64,000 nt of DNA from positions 98,850 to 162,849 of the forward strand of contig NZ_JAFFZO010000005.1 in the NCBI RefSeq assembly GCF_016924145.1. Direction: 5' to 3'. The number at the start of each line of letters is the position of its first letter. Positions within the stretch are counted from its first letter, which is position 1. Origin of the DNA: Amphritea pacifica. GTDB taxonomy: Bacteria; Pseudomonadota; Gammaproteobacteria; Pseudomonadales; Balneatricaceae. A program made the position numbers and the translations under genes. The notes below the pieces were generated by a model that saw only the letters and a program-made list of their open reading frames with translations, was not told the origin of the DNA and did no database searches. Of the stretch, positions 42,479 to 50,946 are shown piece after piece.

Positions 42479-43498
42479 ATGCGTGTAGCACCGAAAGAGA
42501 TTCAGAGTTTTCGTGATGATTTTACCTACAGTAACAGTGCTGAAGCGATAGAACGTTTCCCCTTTCCTTTCGCTGAAGATGAGTATCGTTATTCGGTCAA
42601 TATGGAACCTCATCTGCCAAAAGGCGGGGAGGGTTCTGCCTATGAGCATTTTCTCGATATTGATGAGCATTATCTGTCGGAGATGGCGGAGCGGGAGAAG
42701 GTTCTCGAGGAGATGCCGCACCGTTGTCTGGCGATGCCCCATATGGATCTTGCCTGCTGGGATATGATTGAAAGGATCATGGTATCTCTCTCAGAGGATT
42801 ACCCGGACTATTTCAGTCTTATTCGCAATGGTGATCACTGGAGCTGGGAAAATAAACTATTGAATATTAAGGATCAGTTTACCTTTGGCGACAGCAGCTC
42901 GCTACCGCTGCCGCCGCTGGATTATATCGGTCGTCAGATGCAGGGAGATTTTGCTTTGCTGGATCAGCGCGAAGGCGATCTGTTCCTGGATGCTGGTATG
43001 ATCACCTGTCCGGCAGACTGGTCGCTGGCCTTTGATGCCGGGATGAGCTTCAAAGAGTGGCATGGTCCGGTACCGATGGCCCACGGAGAAGGGATCTTTG
43101 AGCGGGCGCTGAAATACCTGATTGCGATCCCGGTGGGCAAACCGGTACGTCGTCTTAACTGGACCCTGACGGTGAATGCCCGAATGGATACCTCACCAGA
43201 GAAATATCATGAGTGGGGCCATGAACGAACGACTGTAACTCCGGAAAATGTGGGGGGAAAAGTGTATCTGCGGGTCGAGTTACAAGTGTTAGACCGCATG
43301 CCCCGCAGTAATGCGATGATGTTTAGCATCCGTACTTATCTGCTCAGTCTTGAAGATCTGGTGACCAATAAAGAGTGGGCCGTACGGATGCACCGGGCGC
43401 TGAAAACCCTGCCGGAGCCATTGATCAACTACAAAGGATTAACACGTTTTCACGGGACTGTAGTGGATTATCTGTCGCAATTTGATCCTGTGAACTGA
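42479..43498 (+). CDS. Heme-dependent oxidative N-demethylase subunit (DUF3445 family)
   Basis: 339 aa, GGAG 12 bp upstream. DUF3445 features: an N-terminal acidic aromatic segment (ERFPFPFAEDEYRYSVNMEP), AGMITCPADWSLAFDAGMSF and the histidine-rich loop PMAHGEGIFERALKYL, then WTLTVNARMDTSPEKYHEWG and YLRVELQVLDRMPRSNAMMF near the C-terminus. This is the oxygenase subunit that removes a methyl group from dimethylamine as formaldehyde. It follows the reductase by 12 bp, completing dmmA, reductase and oxygenase in one operon. Confidence 0.9.
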   Translation: MRVAPKEIQSFRDDFTYSNSAEAIERFPFPFAEDEYRYSVNMEPHLPKGGEGSAYEHFLDIDEHYLSEMAEREKVLEEMPHRCLAMPHMDLACWDMIERIMVSLSEDYPDYFSLIRNGDHWSWENKLLNIKDQFTFGDSSSLPLPPLDYIGRQMQGDFALLDQREGDLFLDAGMITCPADWSLAFDAGMSFKEWHGPVPMAHGEGIFERALKYLIAIPVGKPVRRLNWTLTVNARMDTSPEKYHEWGHERTTVTPENVGGKVYLRVELQVLDRMPRSNAMMFSIRTYLLSLEDLVTNKEWAVRMHRALKTLPEPLINYKGLTRFHGTVVDYLSQFDPVN

Positions 43499-43569
43499 TC
43501 TTTTGGCAGGGCTGCTCAGTACTGCAGTCCCTTTTCTGATAAATGGTTAATCGGCTGTCAGGAGTGAAA

Positions 43570-43884
43570 ATGGGCTGGATCTATCTCTGTATTGCCGGGG
43601 TCCTGGAATGCCTCTGGGCGGTTGGGCTGAAGTATAGCGATGGTTTTACCCGCTTATGGCCCTCGTTGATCAGTGTCATTCTGATTATTGTCAGTCTTGG
43701 TTTGTTGTCCGTAGCGATGCGCACCATCCCCGTGGGTACTGCATATGCGGTCTGGACCGGTATCGGTGCGGCCATACTGGCGTCCTGCGGTATTCTGTTT
43801 ATGGATGAGTCCGGCAGCCTGATACGGATAGCCTGTATCGGTATGATTGTCGCCGGAGTGGGTGGATTGAAACTGTTTGCCTGA
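43570..43884 (+). CDS. sugE: SMR-family exporter SugE/Gdx (guanidinium type)
   Basis: 104 aa from ATG 43570 with CAGGAGTG just upstream. Four membrane helices. [20 protein letters not shown] then [10 protein letters not shown] holds the conserved glutamate and the GFTR signature of the SugE/Gdx subfamily, not of EmrE. These antiport guanidinium or related small cations with protons. Sits 71 bp after the dmm operon and just before a glutamine amidotransferase gene. Confidence 0.9.
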   Translation: MGWIYLCIAGVLECLWAVGLKYSDGFTRLWPSLISVILIIVSLGLLSVAMRTIPVGTAYAVWTGIGAAILASCGILFMDESGSLIRIACIGMIVAGVGGLKLFA

Positions 43885-43902
43885 GGATGATTAATGATTT
43901 GA

Positions 43903-44577
43903 GTGTTGATACTGCAACATACAGAGGGTGAGTGGATCGGTTCAATGAATGACGGGTTTGCCGAACCTTCACGGGTGAATAATTTCATCCTGCACACCGT
44001 GCGTCTGGATCATGGTAGCACTTTACCCGCATCGGACTCATTAGACTGGTTGCTCATCATGGGGGGACTGATGAGTGTTAATGATGAGTCTGACTATCCC
44101 TGGTTGCGTGAAGAGAAACAACTGATTCGTCAGTCTATTGCAGACGATAAAACCATAATTGGGATCTGCCTGGGAGGGCAGATGATTGCGTCGGCCGCCG
44201 GCGCTGAGGTATATCGCAACAGTACCCCTGAGATCGGCTGGTTTGCGGTTATCAGAACCGATACTGATGTGACCTGGCTGCCTGAAACCGCCAGCTTGTT
44301 AAGCTGGCATGGAGATTGTTTCAGAGTACCGGTGGGAGCCCGGCCTTTTGCCACCAGTCACATGACTCCCTGCCAGGGATTCAGTCTGGGGCCGCGTATC
44401 TGGGCGTTGCAGTTTCATCTGCAAGCCCAGTCCGGCACGGTGGCTGCTTTTCTGGCGTTAGAACCCCATGGCTTGCCTGAAGGGGAATATGTCCAGCCGC
44501 AACAGCAACTGCTCAGTGAGGCCTTTCTCTCACGGAGCCAGACGATAATGCATGGGTTGCTGGATTCGCTGGTTTAG
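43903..44577 (+). CDS. Class I glutamine amidotransferase (GATase1) protein
   Basis: 224 aa, GTG start. The catalytic triad can be seen: cysteine in TIIGICLGGQMIASAAGA (~90), histidine in ALQFHLQAQ (~170) and the following glutamate region, plus LLSWHGDCFRVPVGA. This is the stand-alone GATase1 group related to YfeJ/GuaA N-domain, which includes gamma-glutamyl hydrolases and amidotransferases. It follows sugE by 18 bp. Substrate unknown; the proximity to the amine operon may mean handling of a glutamylated amine, an inference only. Confidence 0.85.
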   Translation: MLILQHTEGEWIGSMNDGFAEPSRVNNFILHTVRLDHGSTLPASDSLDWLLIMGGLMSVNDESDYPWLREEKQLIRQSIADDKTIIGICLGGQMIASAAGAEVYRNSTPEIGWFAVIRTDTDVTWLPETASLLSWHGDCFRVPVGARPFATSHMTPCQGFSLGPRIWALQFHLQAQSGTVAAFLALEPHGLPEGEYVQPQQQLLSEAFLSRSQTIMHGLLDSLV

Positions 44578-44658
44578 TCTGACCTTCCTGTTATGCTTAA
44601 GGGCATGAACTGATATCAATCCTCAGATTAATTTCAAATCTTCCTGACAGGAGTCGTG

Positions 44659-45105
44659 ATGAATATATCGTTAGCAACCCTGGATGATATTCCCGAGCTG
44701 TGTCGCTTATTGGGCTATCTGTTTTCGCAGGAGGCGGAGTTCAAACCGGATATCCAGCTACAACGGCAGGGACTGAAAGCAATTATAGAGTCGCCTGAAG
44801 GCGGCACCATCCTGGTGAGCCGGGAGGCCGGTCGGCTGGTGGGTATGGTGAGTCTGTTATACAGCATCTCCACTGCGCTGGGTGGCCGGGTCTGTTTATT
44901 GGAAGATATGGTGGTTGAGCCGGAAAAACGCGGATCAGGCATCGGCACCGCTCTGTTAAACCACGCGATCGGTTATGCCCGGGAGCAGGGGGTGAAACGT
45001 ATTACTCTGCTGACCGATCAGGATAATACCGAAGCAAAAAAGTTTTACAGCCAACAGGGTTTTTTCCTCTCATCAATGGTGGCGATGCGCACTTTTCTCT
45101 CCTGA
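44659..45105 (+). CDS. GNAT-family N-acetyltransferase
   Basis: 148 aa from ATG 44659 (CAGGAG upstream). Acetyl-CoA-binding motif A is LEDMVVEPEKRGSGIGTALL (Q/RxxGxG/A form), and the C-terminal motif B is TDQDNTEAKKFYSQQGFFLS. Single-domain cytoplasmic acetyltransferase; substrate not predictable. Separate from the amidotransferase by an 81-bp gap. Confidence 0.9.
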   Translation: MNISLATLDDIPELCRLLGYLFSQEAEFKPDIQLQRQGLKAIIESPEGGTILVSREAGRLVGMVSLLYSISTALGGRVCLLEDMVVEPEKRGSGIGTALLNHAIGYAREQGVKRITLLTDQDNTEAKKFYSQQGFFLSSMVAMRTFLS

Positions 45106-45248
45106 GGCGCTCGGGTCGTCTTGCAGTTTTCATCAGCCCAGGGGGACAGACATCATCTGTTCAGAATGGGAACTCTTTTTATCCTTTTGACTACTTATAT
45201 TGTCTGTTGATGAACTAAAACAGATATAATTGGCGTGATGTAGAGTTT

Positions 45249-45270
45249 TAACCTGACTCCGGTCAGGTTT
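45249..45270 (+). promoter_or_regulatory. 5' leader hairpin before diguanylate cyclase
   Basis: AACCTGAC-TCCG-GTCAGGTT, a perfect 8-bp stem with a tetraloop at 45250-45269, no T-run after it. It lies 21 bp before a 16-codon open frame that overlaps the GGDEF gene. Could be a leader structure governing translation. Confidence 0.4.
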
Positions 45271-45290
45271 GCGGTGATGGAGGTCATGTG

Positions 45291-45341
45291 ATGAATAACG
45301 TACTCTCTCAGCGGTTGTCTGGTAAGGTGTTTAAGCCGTGA
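45291..45341 (+). CDS. Possible 16-aa leader peptide coupled to the GGDEF gene
   Basis: ATG at 45291 preceded by a near-ideal GGAGGT 7 bp upstream; the frame encodes MNNVLSQRLSGKVFKP and stops at TGA 45339-45341, overlapping the GTG start of the cyclase gene as GTGA. The cyclase itself has no good ribosome-binding site, so translational coupling through this peptide is plausible. Confidence 0.4.
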   Translation: MNNVLSQRLSGKVFKP

Positions 45342-46528
45342 TCAACTCCTTCGCAGAGCTTCCAGGTACTCTGATTGCGGGGCTTCGTTTTCTCTTTTTC
45401 CCCGATCGTGATTTCCTGCAGAAAAAGTATGAAGATCACCGTCGGTTTACCATCATTGTCTCGGCTTTTCTGTCCGTGCTCTGGGCTGCCCTGTGGGGAT
45501 GGGACTGGGTTATCGATCCGGTAGGTGCTGATAATACAGTGGTGCTGCGGCTGTTTTTTCTGGTGGCTTTAGCCTATTCACTGACACTGTATTTTATCCG
45601 TAAGAGCTCTTCCTGGCTGACAATTATCACGGTTGTGGGAATGCTGGCAGCAGAGGCAAATTTTATTCTGATTCTGAACCATCTTGATAATGGTATTGTG
45701 TATGGCCTCGGTGGTTTCATGTATTGCATGTTTATCGCGGTGCTGGTGTTTCAATGCTTCTCTCTGATAACCAATATTATTTATACCCTGTCAGCTACGC
45801 TGCTTCCGCATCTTGCGGGTGAGCTGGCGATCGCCGATAACTTCCAGCATTTTCAATATGCGGCTCTGATCTGGCCTGCTGCATTGCTGGCGATAGTGAC
45901 TCAGGTTGTTCAGTCTCACCACTATCTGCTGCGCTATAAACTTGAGCGACAGTTAGAAGCGTTGTCGACTACGGATGCGTTAACCGGGGCGAGAAATCGT
46001 CGTTACTTTATCCCATTGTTGGCGAAGGAGATTCGCAGAGCTAAACGCACAGGACAAAAGCTGTCTCTGTTAATGCTGGATATCGATATGTTTAAGCGGG
46101 TGAATGATACCTATGGGCATCTGACGGGTGACCGGGTGATTCACAATGTGTCGGTTATCGGTCATCAGTTTGCCCGTGATATTGATGTTGTTGCCCGCCT
46201 GGGAGGGGAAGAGTTTGCTATTCTGCTCACCGCCTGCGATCAGCAACAGGCGGTTCAGGTAGCCGAGCGGATCCGTTCAGCAATTGCCAGTGTTACGATG
46301 TATAGCGAAGACAAGGCCGTATTCAGTTACACCGTCAGCATCGGTGTAGCTGAGCTGGAAGAGTCAGACAAAGACGAGCGCTGTTTTCTTGGCCGCGCCG
46401 ATAGCGCTCTTTATGAAGCGAAAGAGAGCGGCCGCAACCGGGTTGTGTTGGCAACAGATGTGAAGGGAGTATTCAATTCCCGTAACCGGGCCTTAACCTC
46501 TGAAAATTCAGAGTGTCCTGAGTCGTAG
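45338..46528 (+). CDS. Membrane-bound diguanylate cyclase (GGDEF)
   Basis: 396 aa, GTG start at 45338 overlapping the stop of the leader frame. The first ~210 residues hold about six hydrophobic helices (FTIIVSAFLSVLWAALWGWD, MYCMFIAVLVFQCFSLI). The C-terminal GGDEF domain is intact: TDALTGARNRRYF, LLMLDIDMFKRVNDTYGHLT and the active site VARLGGEEFAILL, then YTVSIGVAEL. Predicted to make c-di-GMP at the inner membrane in response to an unknown signal. An RxxD inhibitory site (RDID) is present about five residues before the active site, so product inhibition is possible. Confidence 0.9.
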   Translation: MINSFAELPGTLIAGLRFLFFPDRDFLQKKYEDHRRFTIIVSAFLSVLWAALWGWDWVIDPVGADNTVVLRLFFLVALAYSLTLYFIRKSSSWLTIITVVGMLAAEANFILILNHLDNGIVYGLGGFMYCMFIAVLVFQCFSLITNIIYTLSATLLPHLAGELAIADNFQHFQYAALIWPAALLAIVTQVVQSHHYLLRYKLERQLEALSTTDALTGARNRRYFIPLLAKEIRRAKRTGQKLSLLMLDIDMFKRVNDTYGHLTGDRVIHNVSVIGHQFARDIDVVARLGGEEFAILLTACDQQQAVQVAERIRSAIASVTMYSEDKAVFSYTVSIGVAELEESDKDERCFLGRADSALYEAKESGRNRVVLATDVKGVFNSRNRALTSENSECPES

Positions 46529-46868
46529 TAAAGCTTAAAAAGTTACGTTAGTGTTTATTTTCTACTCCTCAGCCGTTAGGCTGCAATCATAGCAACTGAA
46601 AGGCTGTTTTGCTACCAGCGTTCATGTAAAGTCAGTAAAACATCAGGATAACAAAGGGATAGGTTAAAAACGCCGGCGGGAGATCTGGCCGGGTTAAGAG
46701 TGCATAACCGCATTCTCGTTTTTCTGCCAGGAGATGGCGCTACGCCGTTCAGTACTTCCTCTCTCAATCTTACCGTTACCCTGCCTTTGATACAGAGGGG
46801 CTGGCGCGCATCTGCGTTAGCCAACCGTCAAAATTAATCTGTTCAGCACAATTTGAGGTAACTTTTTA
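46529..46868. other. Intergenic region, no gene seen
   Basis: 340 bp between the GGDEF gene and the zinc-ribbon gene. Read on both strands it shows only short open frames without ribosome-binding sites. AT-rich at the left end, ordinary composition elsewhere. Presumably the 3' end of one transcript and the promoter of the next. Confidence 0.4.
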
Positions 46869-47411
46869 ATGAAATGCCCGATCTGTAAGAAAGGCAAGCT
46901 GGTTCCCAGTTTTCTGGAAGGCTTATTTCGCGCACATACCTGCGATGACTGTGGCGGTAATTGGCTACTGATTGAAGATTATGTCGCCTGGAAGGAGCGC
47001 AACCCAGAACACGCTTTTGATCAGGAAGATGCCTTCGAAGCTGACGATAGCAAACAGGCATTAATCTGCCCAATGACCGGCACCCTGATGCATAAATACA
47101 GAATTTCCAATAGCAGTGAGCACCGGCTGGACTACAGTCCCAGTGTCGGCGGTGTATTGCTGGATAAAGGCGAGTGGCAGTATCTGAAGGAGCAGAAATT
47201 AGCCGGCTCATTAAATAAGATTTTTACCGTTGAGTGGCAACGATCATTGCGTGATCAGAATGCTGAAATGACATTCTCAGATATCTACAGGGAGCGGTTT
47301 GGTGACGAGTCATATCAAAAGATTAAAGAGATTAGGGCGTGGTTGAATGATCACCCGCGCAGGGCAGATCTGCGAGCTTATCTGTTGGCTGAAGACCCCT
47401 ACAGGGTTTAA
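46869..47411 (+). CDS. Zinc-ribbon (zf-TFIIB) protein
   Basis: 180 aa. A TFIIB-type ribbon is at the very start, MKCPICKKGKLVP then TCDDCGGNWL (CxxC...CxxC); the signature GGNWL is the GGxWL of the zf-TFIIB family. A second degenerate copy (ICPMTGTLM...VGGVLLDKGEW) follows at ~65-105. The rest is helical. Function unknown; cytoplasmic. Stands alone. Confidence 0.8.
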   Translation: MKCPICKKGKLVPSFLEGLFRAHTCDDCGGNWLLIEDYVAWKERNPEHAFDQEDAFEADDSKQALICPMTGTLMHKYRISNSSEHRLDYSPSVGGVLLDKGEWQYLKEQKLAGSLNKIFTVEWQRSLRDQNAEMTFSDIYRERFGDESYQKIKEIRAWLNDHPRRADLRAYLLAEDPYRV

Positions 47412-47557
47412 CTAAGCCTTCTGCTTTTAATCTGTCGGCCTGCGCTGCATAATTTTTCTGCTCAGGCGTGATCGGGAGCAGATTAACATCCTTCATTTGA
47501 GTATATTAAGCAGCGGATTAAATGCTGCTTAATATATTGACGTTCTACCTGAACCTA

Positions 47558-47908
47558 TTACTTCAGCTTAATCACAAAGTGCTTAAATACCGGTTGAATG
47601 ATCTCCCAGGTGCCGGTAAAGCCAGCATCGACCATAAAGGCATCACCGGGCATCAGGGTGATCGGTTGCTGGCCATCCTGAGTGATAATCACTTTGCCTT
47701 CGATCAGGTGGATAAACTCCCAGTTGGCATAGGTGGCCCGGTAGGTGCCAGGTGTCGCGGCCCAGCAGCCGGTGATCATAGACTCGTCGGGGCTGGTGTA
47801 TTCGATCCAGGTGGTCATGGTGGGGTTGCCATCGACCTTCTCCCAGCCTTCCAGATCATCAGTAATGGGTGTGACGGTTTTATCGATAATTTTTGTGACC
47901 AGATTCAT
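47558..47908 (-). CDS. Small cupin protein downstream of tmm
   Basis: 116 aa. One cupin barrel: YANWEFIHLIEGKVIITQDG and ITLMPGDAFMVDAGFTGTWE fit cupin motifs 1 and 2, close to the cupin_3/DUF861 group. It begins 60 bp after the tmm stop on the same strand, so likely co-transcribed. A related cupin lies directly after tdm. The two may act on or sense the amine substrates, but nothing in the sequence proves a function. Confidence 0.8.
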   Translation of the reverse strand: MNLVTKIIDKTVTPITDDLEGWEKVDGNPTMTTWIEYTSPDESMITGCWAATPGTYRATYANWEFIHLIEGKVIITQDGQQPITLMPGDAFMVDAGFTGTWEIIQPVFKHFVIKLK

Positions 47909-47968
47909 AGTGTTTTCCTGAGTGCGCTATCCAAAGAGGAGGCCGGTCAGAGACCGGCTATAAGTTGT

Positions 47969-49336
47969 TTAACCTGCCTGCTTAACTTCGCTCTTATCAG
48001 ACAGATAGGCTTCCAGTGAATCATCCAGCGCATCGATCCAGGGGGTGTGGTGCGGTGGGGACATGGTGCCGGTCATCAGTGAGCGGAAAGAGTAGTCGCG
48101 GAAGGTCATAATGTTTTCCTTCTTGTGATGTTTCCACTCCAGGAAGGTCTGACGCACGCCTTCGATATCGAAGGTGGGATAATCTGTCGCTTCAATCAGT
48201 TCGAGGATATAGTCGCCCTGGTAGGTGAACATCTCTTCGGCGGTTTCCAGTGTCAGTTCGCGTTCACGCCACTCCATGCTGTTGGCGGTCATCTCCTCTT
48301 TGGTCGCCGGAAGCGAGATCCGACCGAGAATGACATCACGCACATACCAGGCCTGGGCATCGAACATATTGAAGGTGTACCACTGATCCTGCATACCGAG
48401 ATAGAACATCTGGGTGTTGTGCTCCCAGACAACCCCTTTATAGAGATCCATCGCCCAGAGGCGATTGTCGGTTTTCAGGCGCAGGGACTCGTCGATGAAG
48501 GGGAAGTGATGCAGATAGCCGGTGCAGAGGATGATGGCATCAATCTTACGGCTGCTGCCATCGGCAAAGTAGGCGGTATCGGTATCGACCCGTTGTAGCA
48601 GTGGTTTCTCCTCCCAGTTTTTTGGCCATTTATAGCCCATCGGTGCGCTGCGGTAACAGCTGATCAGGCTGCGGGCGCCATATTTGTAACACTGAGAACC
48701 GATATCTTCGGCGGAGTAACTGCTGCCAACCAGCAGAATATCTTTGTCTTTAAATTCCAGTGCGTCACGGAAATCGTGGGCATGCAGAATGCGGCCGCCA
48801 AATGTGCTGAACCCCTCAAATTCAGGTACCCGTGGTGTAGAAAAGTGGCCCGAGGCGCAGACCACATAGTCGAACTCTTCTGAGTAAACGGTATCGGTGG
48901 TGTGATCGTGTACAGTGACGGTGAAAAGCTTGCTGGTGTCATCGAAGGTGATATTGCGCACAGGGGTGTTAAAGCGGATATAGTCACGCACTCCGGCCTT
49001 CTCTACCCGGCCTTTAATGTAATCCCAGAGCACTTCGCGGGGCGGGTAAGAGGCGATCGGCTTGCCGAAATGCTCATCAAAACTGTAATCAGCAAACTCC
49101 AGGCACTCTTTCGGGCCGTTGGACCAGAGATAGCGATACATACTGCCATGCACCGGCTCACCATGCTCATCCAGACCGGTGCGCCAGGTATAGTTCCATA
49201 AGCCACCCCAGTCGCTCTGTTTTTCAAAGCAGACCATCTCTGGTATCTCAGCACCTTTCTCCTGAGCTGACTGAAAGGCCCGCAGTTGAGCCAGACCACT
49301 GGGGCCGGCACCGATTATCGCTACTCGCTTGGTCAT
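47969..49336 (-). CDS. tmm: Trimethylamine monooxygenase Tmm (bacterial FMO)
   Basis: 455 aa, the length of known Tmm proteins. FAD motif [16 protein letters not shown] (residues ~6-21), FMO-identifying sequence [11 protein letters not shown] (~179-189), NADPH motif [20 protein letters not shown] (~201-220) and the C-terminal [14 protein letters not shown] followed by [14 protein letters not shown], which is characteristic of Tmm rather than of other FMOs. It oxidises trimethylamine to trimethylamine N-oxide with NADPH and O2 in the cytoplasm. The product is the substrate of Tdm at 52384. Its promoter has the same TACCCCT element as dmmA and tdm. Confidence 0.93.
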   Translation of the reverse strand: MTKRVAIIGAGPSGLAQLRAFQSAQEKGAEIPEMVCFEKQSDWGGLWNYTWRTGLDEHGEPVHGSMYRYLWSNGPKECLEFADYSFDEHFGKPIASYPPREVLWDYIKGRVEKAGVRDYIRFNTPVRNITFDDTSKLFTVTVHDHTTDTVYSEEFDYVVCASGHFSTPRVPEFEGFSTFGGRILHAHDFRDALEFKDKDILLVGSSYSAEDIGSQCYKYGARSLISCYRSAPMGYKWPKNWEEKPLLQRVDTDTAYFADGSSRKIDAIILCTGYLHHFPFIDESLRLKTDNRLWAMDLYKGVVWEHNTQMFYLGMQDQWYTFNMFDAQAWYVRDVILGRISLPATKEEMTANSMEWRERELTLETAEEMFTYQGDYILELIEATDYPTFDIEGVRQTFLEWKHHKKENIMTFRDYSFRSLMTGTMSPPHHTPWIDALDDSLEAYLSDKSEVKQAG

Positions 49337-49407
49337 CTGTAATCTCCTGATAATTACGTTCTTTTCATCAGGTTATTAAGATATCGGGCGGTGATAAATT
49401 CCTCAGA

Positions 49408-49439
49408 GTGGATAAGTCAAAAGGGGTAACCCGGGTTAC
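49408..49439 (-). promoter_or_regulatory. tmm promoter-proximal NarL-like heptamers
   Basis: On the minus strand TACCCCT (49428-49422) and, 14 bp further on, TATCCAC (49414-49408, two mismatches to TACYYMT). The first heptamer is also part of a 14-bp perfect palindrome, GTAACCCGGGTTAC (49426-49439). Spacing matches the pairs at dmmA and tdm; a weak TTTATC/TAACCT promoter lies at the same distance downstream. Confidence 0.5.
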
Positions 49440-50221
49440 TCTGAAGGGGGACTGATCTTGAGAATGATCCCTTCAACACCCAGTACGGCGCCGGTTGAGG
49501 AGTAGATGCCCTGTCCTTTCTCATACACCCGGCGATAGTGGCCATCCGCATGGAGTATCTGGTAGTACAACTCAAAACAACGGTGTTGCTGGAGTGCGTG
49601 CTGAACCGTTTCCCAAACCCGGTCAGCATCATCGGGATGGATCAGTCCTCCAATGGAAAGCTGGGTCTGATTGAGCAGCAGATCACGGCTGTAACCGGTG
49701 ATGTCAAGACACCCTTCACTGACATATTCCATGGTCCAGCGGGTATCATTCCGGCCGCGGTAGAGCATGCCCGGTATCCGGTTAACTAATCCAGACAGGC
49801 TGCGATGGCTGGCTTTGCTGATCTCATCCTCCCGAACCTGGGGGGTGATATCGCAAAGGGTGGCCGTCAGGGGAAAGGGATCACCGCTACGCAACGGTTG
49901 CAGGCGAATCTCACACCAGCGTACCTCGCTATCTTTTCGGATCAGGCGGAACCAGAGAAACTGGCTATCGTCCCCCCGGCTAACTTTCCGGCTGATATCG
50001 ATCCAGTTCTGCAGCTCTTCCGGGTGGATATAGTCACTGAAGCAGGTATTGATGGCTTCTTTACTGGTGTACCCCGTCAGGGTTTTCCAACAGGCGTTAA
50101 CATAGCTGATTTGCAGATCGCTGTTAAATACCAAAACGGCATCTCCCAGGCTATTGAGTACTTCGCTCAGCGCTGGCAGCTCTGCGCTGGGTGTCCGGCG
50201 GAACAACCTGAGCACCGTCAT
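49436..50221 (-). CDS. Dual PAS-domain protein of the amine two-component operon
   Basis: 261 aa. Two PAS/PAC units: VLVFNSDLQISYVNACWKTL (residues ~32-51) with LWFRLIRKDSEVRWCEIRLQ, and a second beginning near 145 with MEYVSEGCLDITGYSRDLLL and a PAC end YQILHADGHYRRVYEKGQGI. No kinase, GGDEF or HTH output domain follows, so it is a stand-alone sensor/adaptor. Its start overlaps the response regulator stop by 4 nt, so it is the third gene of the operon kinase, regulator, PAS. It may give redox or ligand input to the kinase, which itself has no membrane segment. Confidence 0.85.
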   Translation of the reverse strand: MTVLRLFRRTPSAELPALSEVLNSLGDAVLVFNSDLQISYVNACWKTLTGYTSKEAINTCFSDYIHPEELQNWIDISRKVSRGDDSQFLWFRLIRKDSEVRWCEIRLQPLRSGDPFPLTATLCDITPQVREDEISKASHRSLSGLVNRIPGMLYRGRNDTRWTMEYVSEGCLDITGYSRDLLLNQTQLSIGGLIHPDDADRVWETVQHALQQHRCFELYYQILHADGHYRRVYEKGQGIYSSTGAVLGVEGIILKISPPSE

Positions 50222-50946
50222 AGAGCGCCTCCTGTCTCTGAAGGGGCAGGCTTACCTGTGTGAGGTTGATTGGCATGGGCCCAGGCGGCCAGCTCCAGGC
50301 GGGAGCTAACGTTCAGTTTGCGTAACAGGTTTTTAACATAGACCTTAACGGTGCCATCACTGATACCCAGTTCCCGGGCGATCAGTTTGTTACTCATCCC
50401 CCGGGTAATCAGTTCCAGCGTTTGCTGTTCCCGTTCGGTCAGATCGAAGTGATTGCTCTCTGTTGTTTCCCGGGGCTGTTGATCCCCCTTGCTCAGATGG
50501 TGTGCCAGCATGGTGACACCGGTATGATCCATGGCGATATTGCCCTGCATCACACCTTTCAGGCCGCTGATGATCAGTTCCGGTGCAGAGTCTTTCAACA
50601 GATAGCCATGTGCACCCGCCGAGATCGCCTCAAACAGTTCGCTGCTGTCATCCGATGCGGTGAGAAACACGATCTTCTGTTCAGTCCCCATCTGTTTAAG
50701 TTGCTGCAACAGTTGCAGCCCTGAAAGCTCCGGCATATGCATATCCAGTAGCAGCAGATCGGCGGAGAGGCCGGGGAGGGCTTCAAGCAGCTGCTGTCCA
50801 CCGTCGAAATCCGCCAATACTCTGAACTCGCCACTGTCGTTCAGCAGCTCAACCACCCCCCGCCGGAACAGGGGGTGGTCATCAACAATAATGACATTGG
50901 TCAGGCTAACTTCATTCATAAGATCATCATATTCAGTTGGATTCAT
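50218..50946 (-). CDS. NarL/FixJ-family response regulator
   Basis: 242 aa. Receiver with acidic pair VDDHPLFRRG (residues 21-30), phosphorylation aspartate 68 in LLLLDMHMPELSG and the conserved lysine in HGYLLKDSAPE. C-terminal LuxR-type HTH: LTEREQQTLELITRGMSNKL then IARELGISDGTVKVYVKNLL. It overlaps both neighbours by 4 nt, between the kinase and the PAS protein. Placed between tmm and tdm, it is the obvious candidate for binding the TACCCCT-type heptamers before tmm, tdm and dmmA; the heptamer itself matches the NarL consensus TACYYMT. Confidence 0.93.
   Translation of the reverse strand: MNPTEYDDLMNEVSLTNVIIVDDHPLFRRGVVELLNDSGEFRVLADFDGGQQLLEALPGLSADLLLLDMHMPELSGLQLLQQLKQMGTEQKIVFLTASDDSSELFEAISAGAHGYLLKDSAPELIISGLKGVMQGNIAMDHTGVTMLAHHLSKGDQQPRETTESNHFDLTEREQQTLELITRGMSNKLIARELGISDGTVKVYVKNLLRKLNVSSRLELAAWAHANQPHTGKPAPSETGGAL

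Noticed and set aside
48125-48598. 157-codon plus-strand frame
   Set aside because: Antisense to tmm; no ribosome-binding site or motifs.
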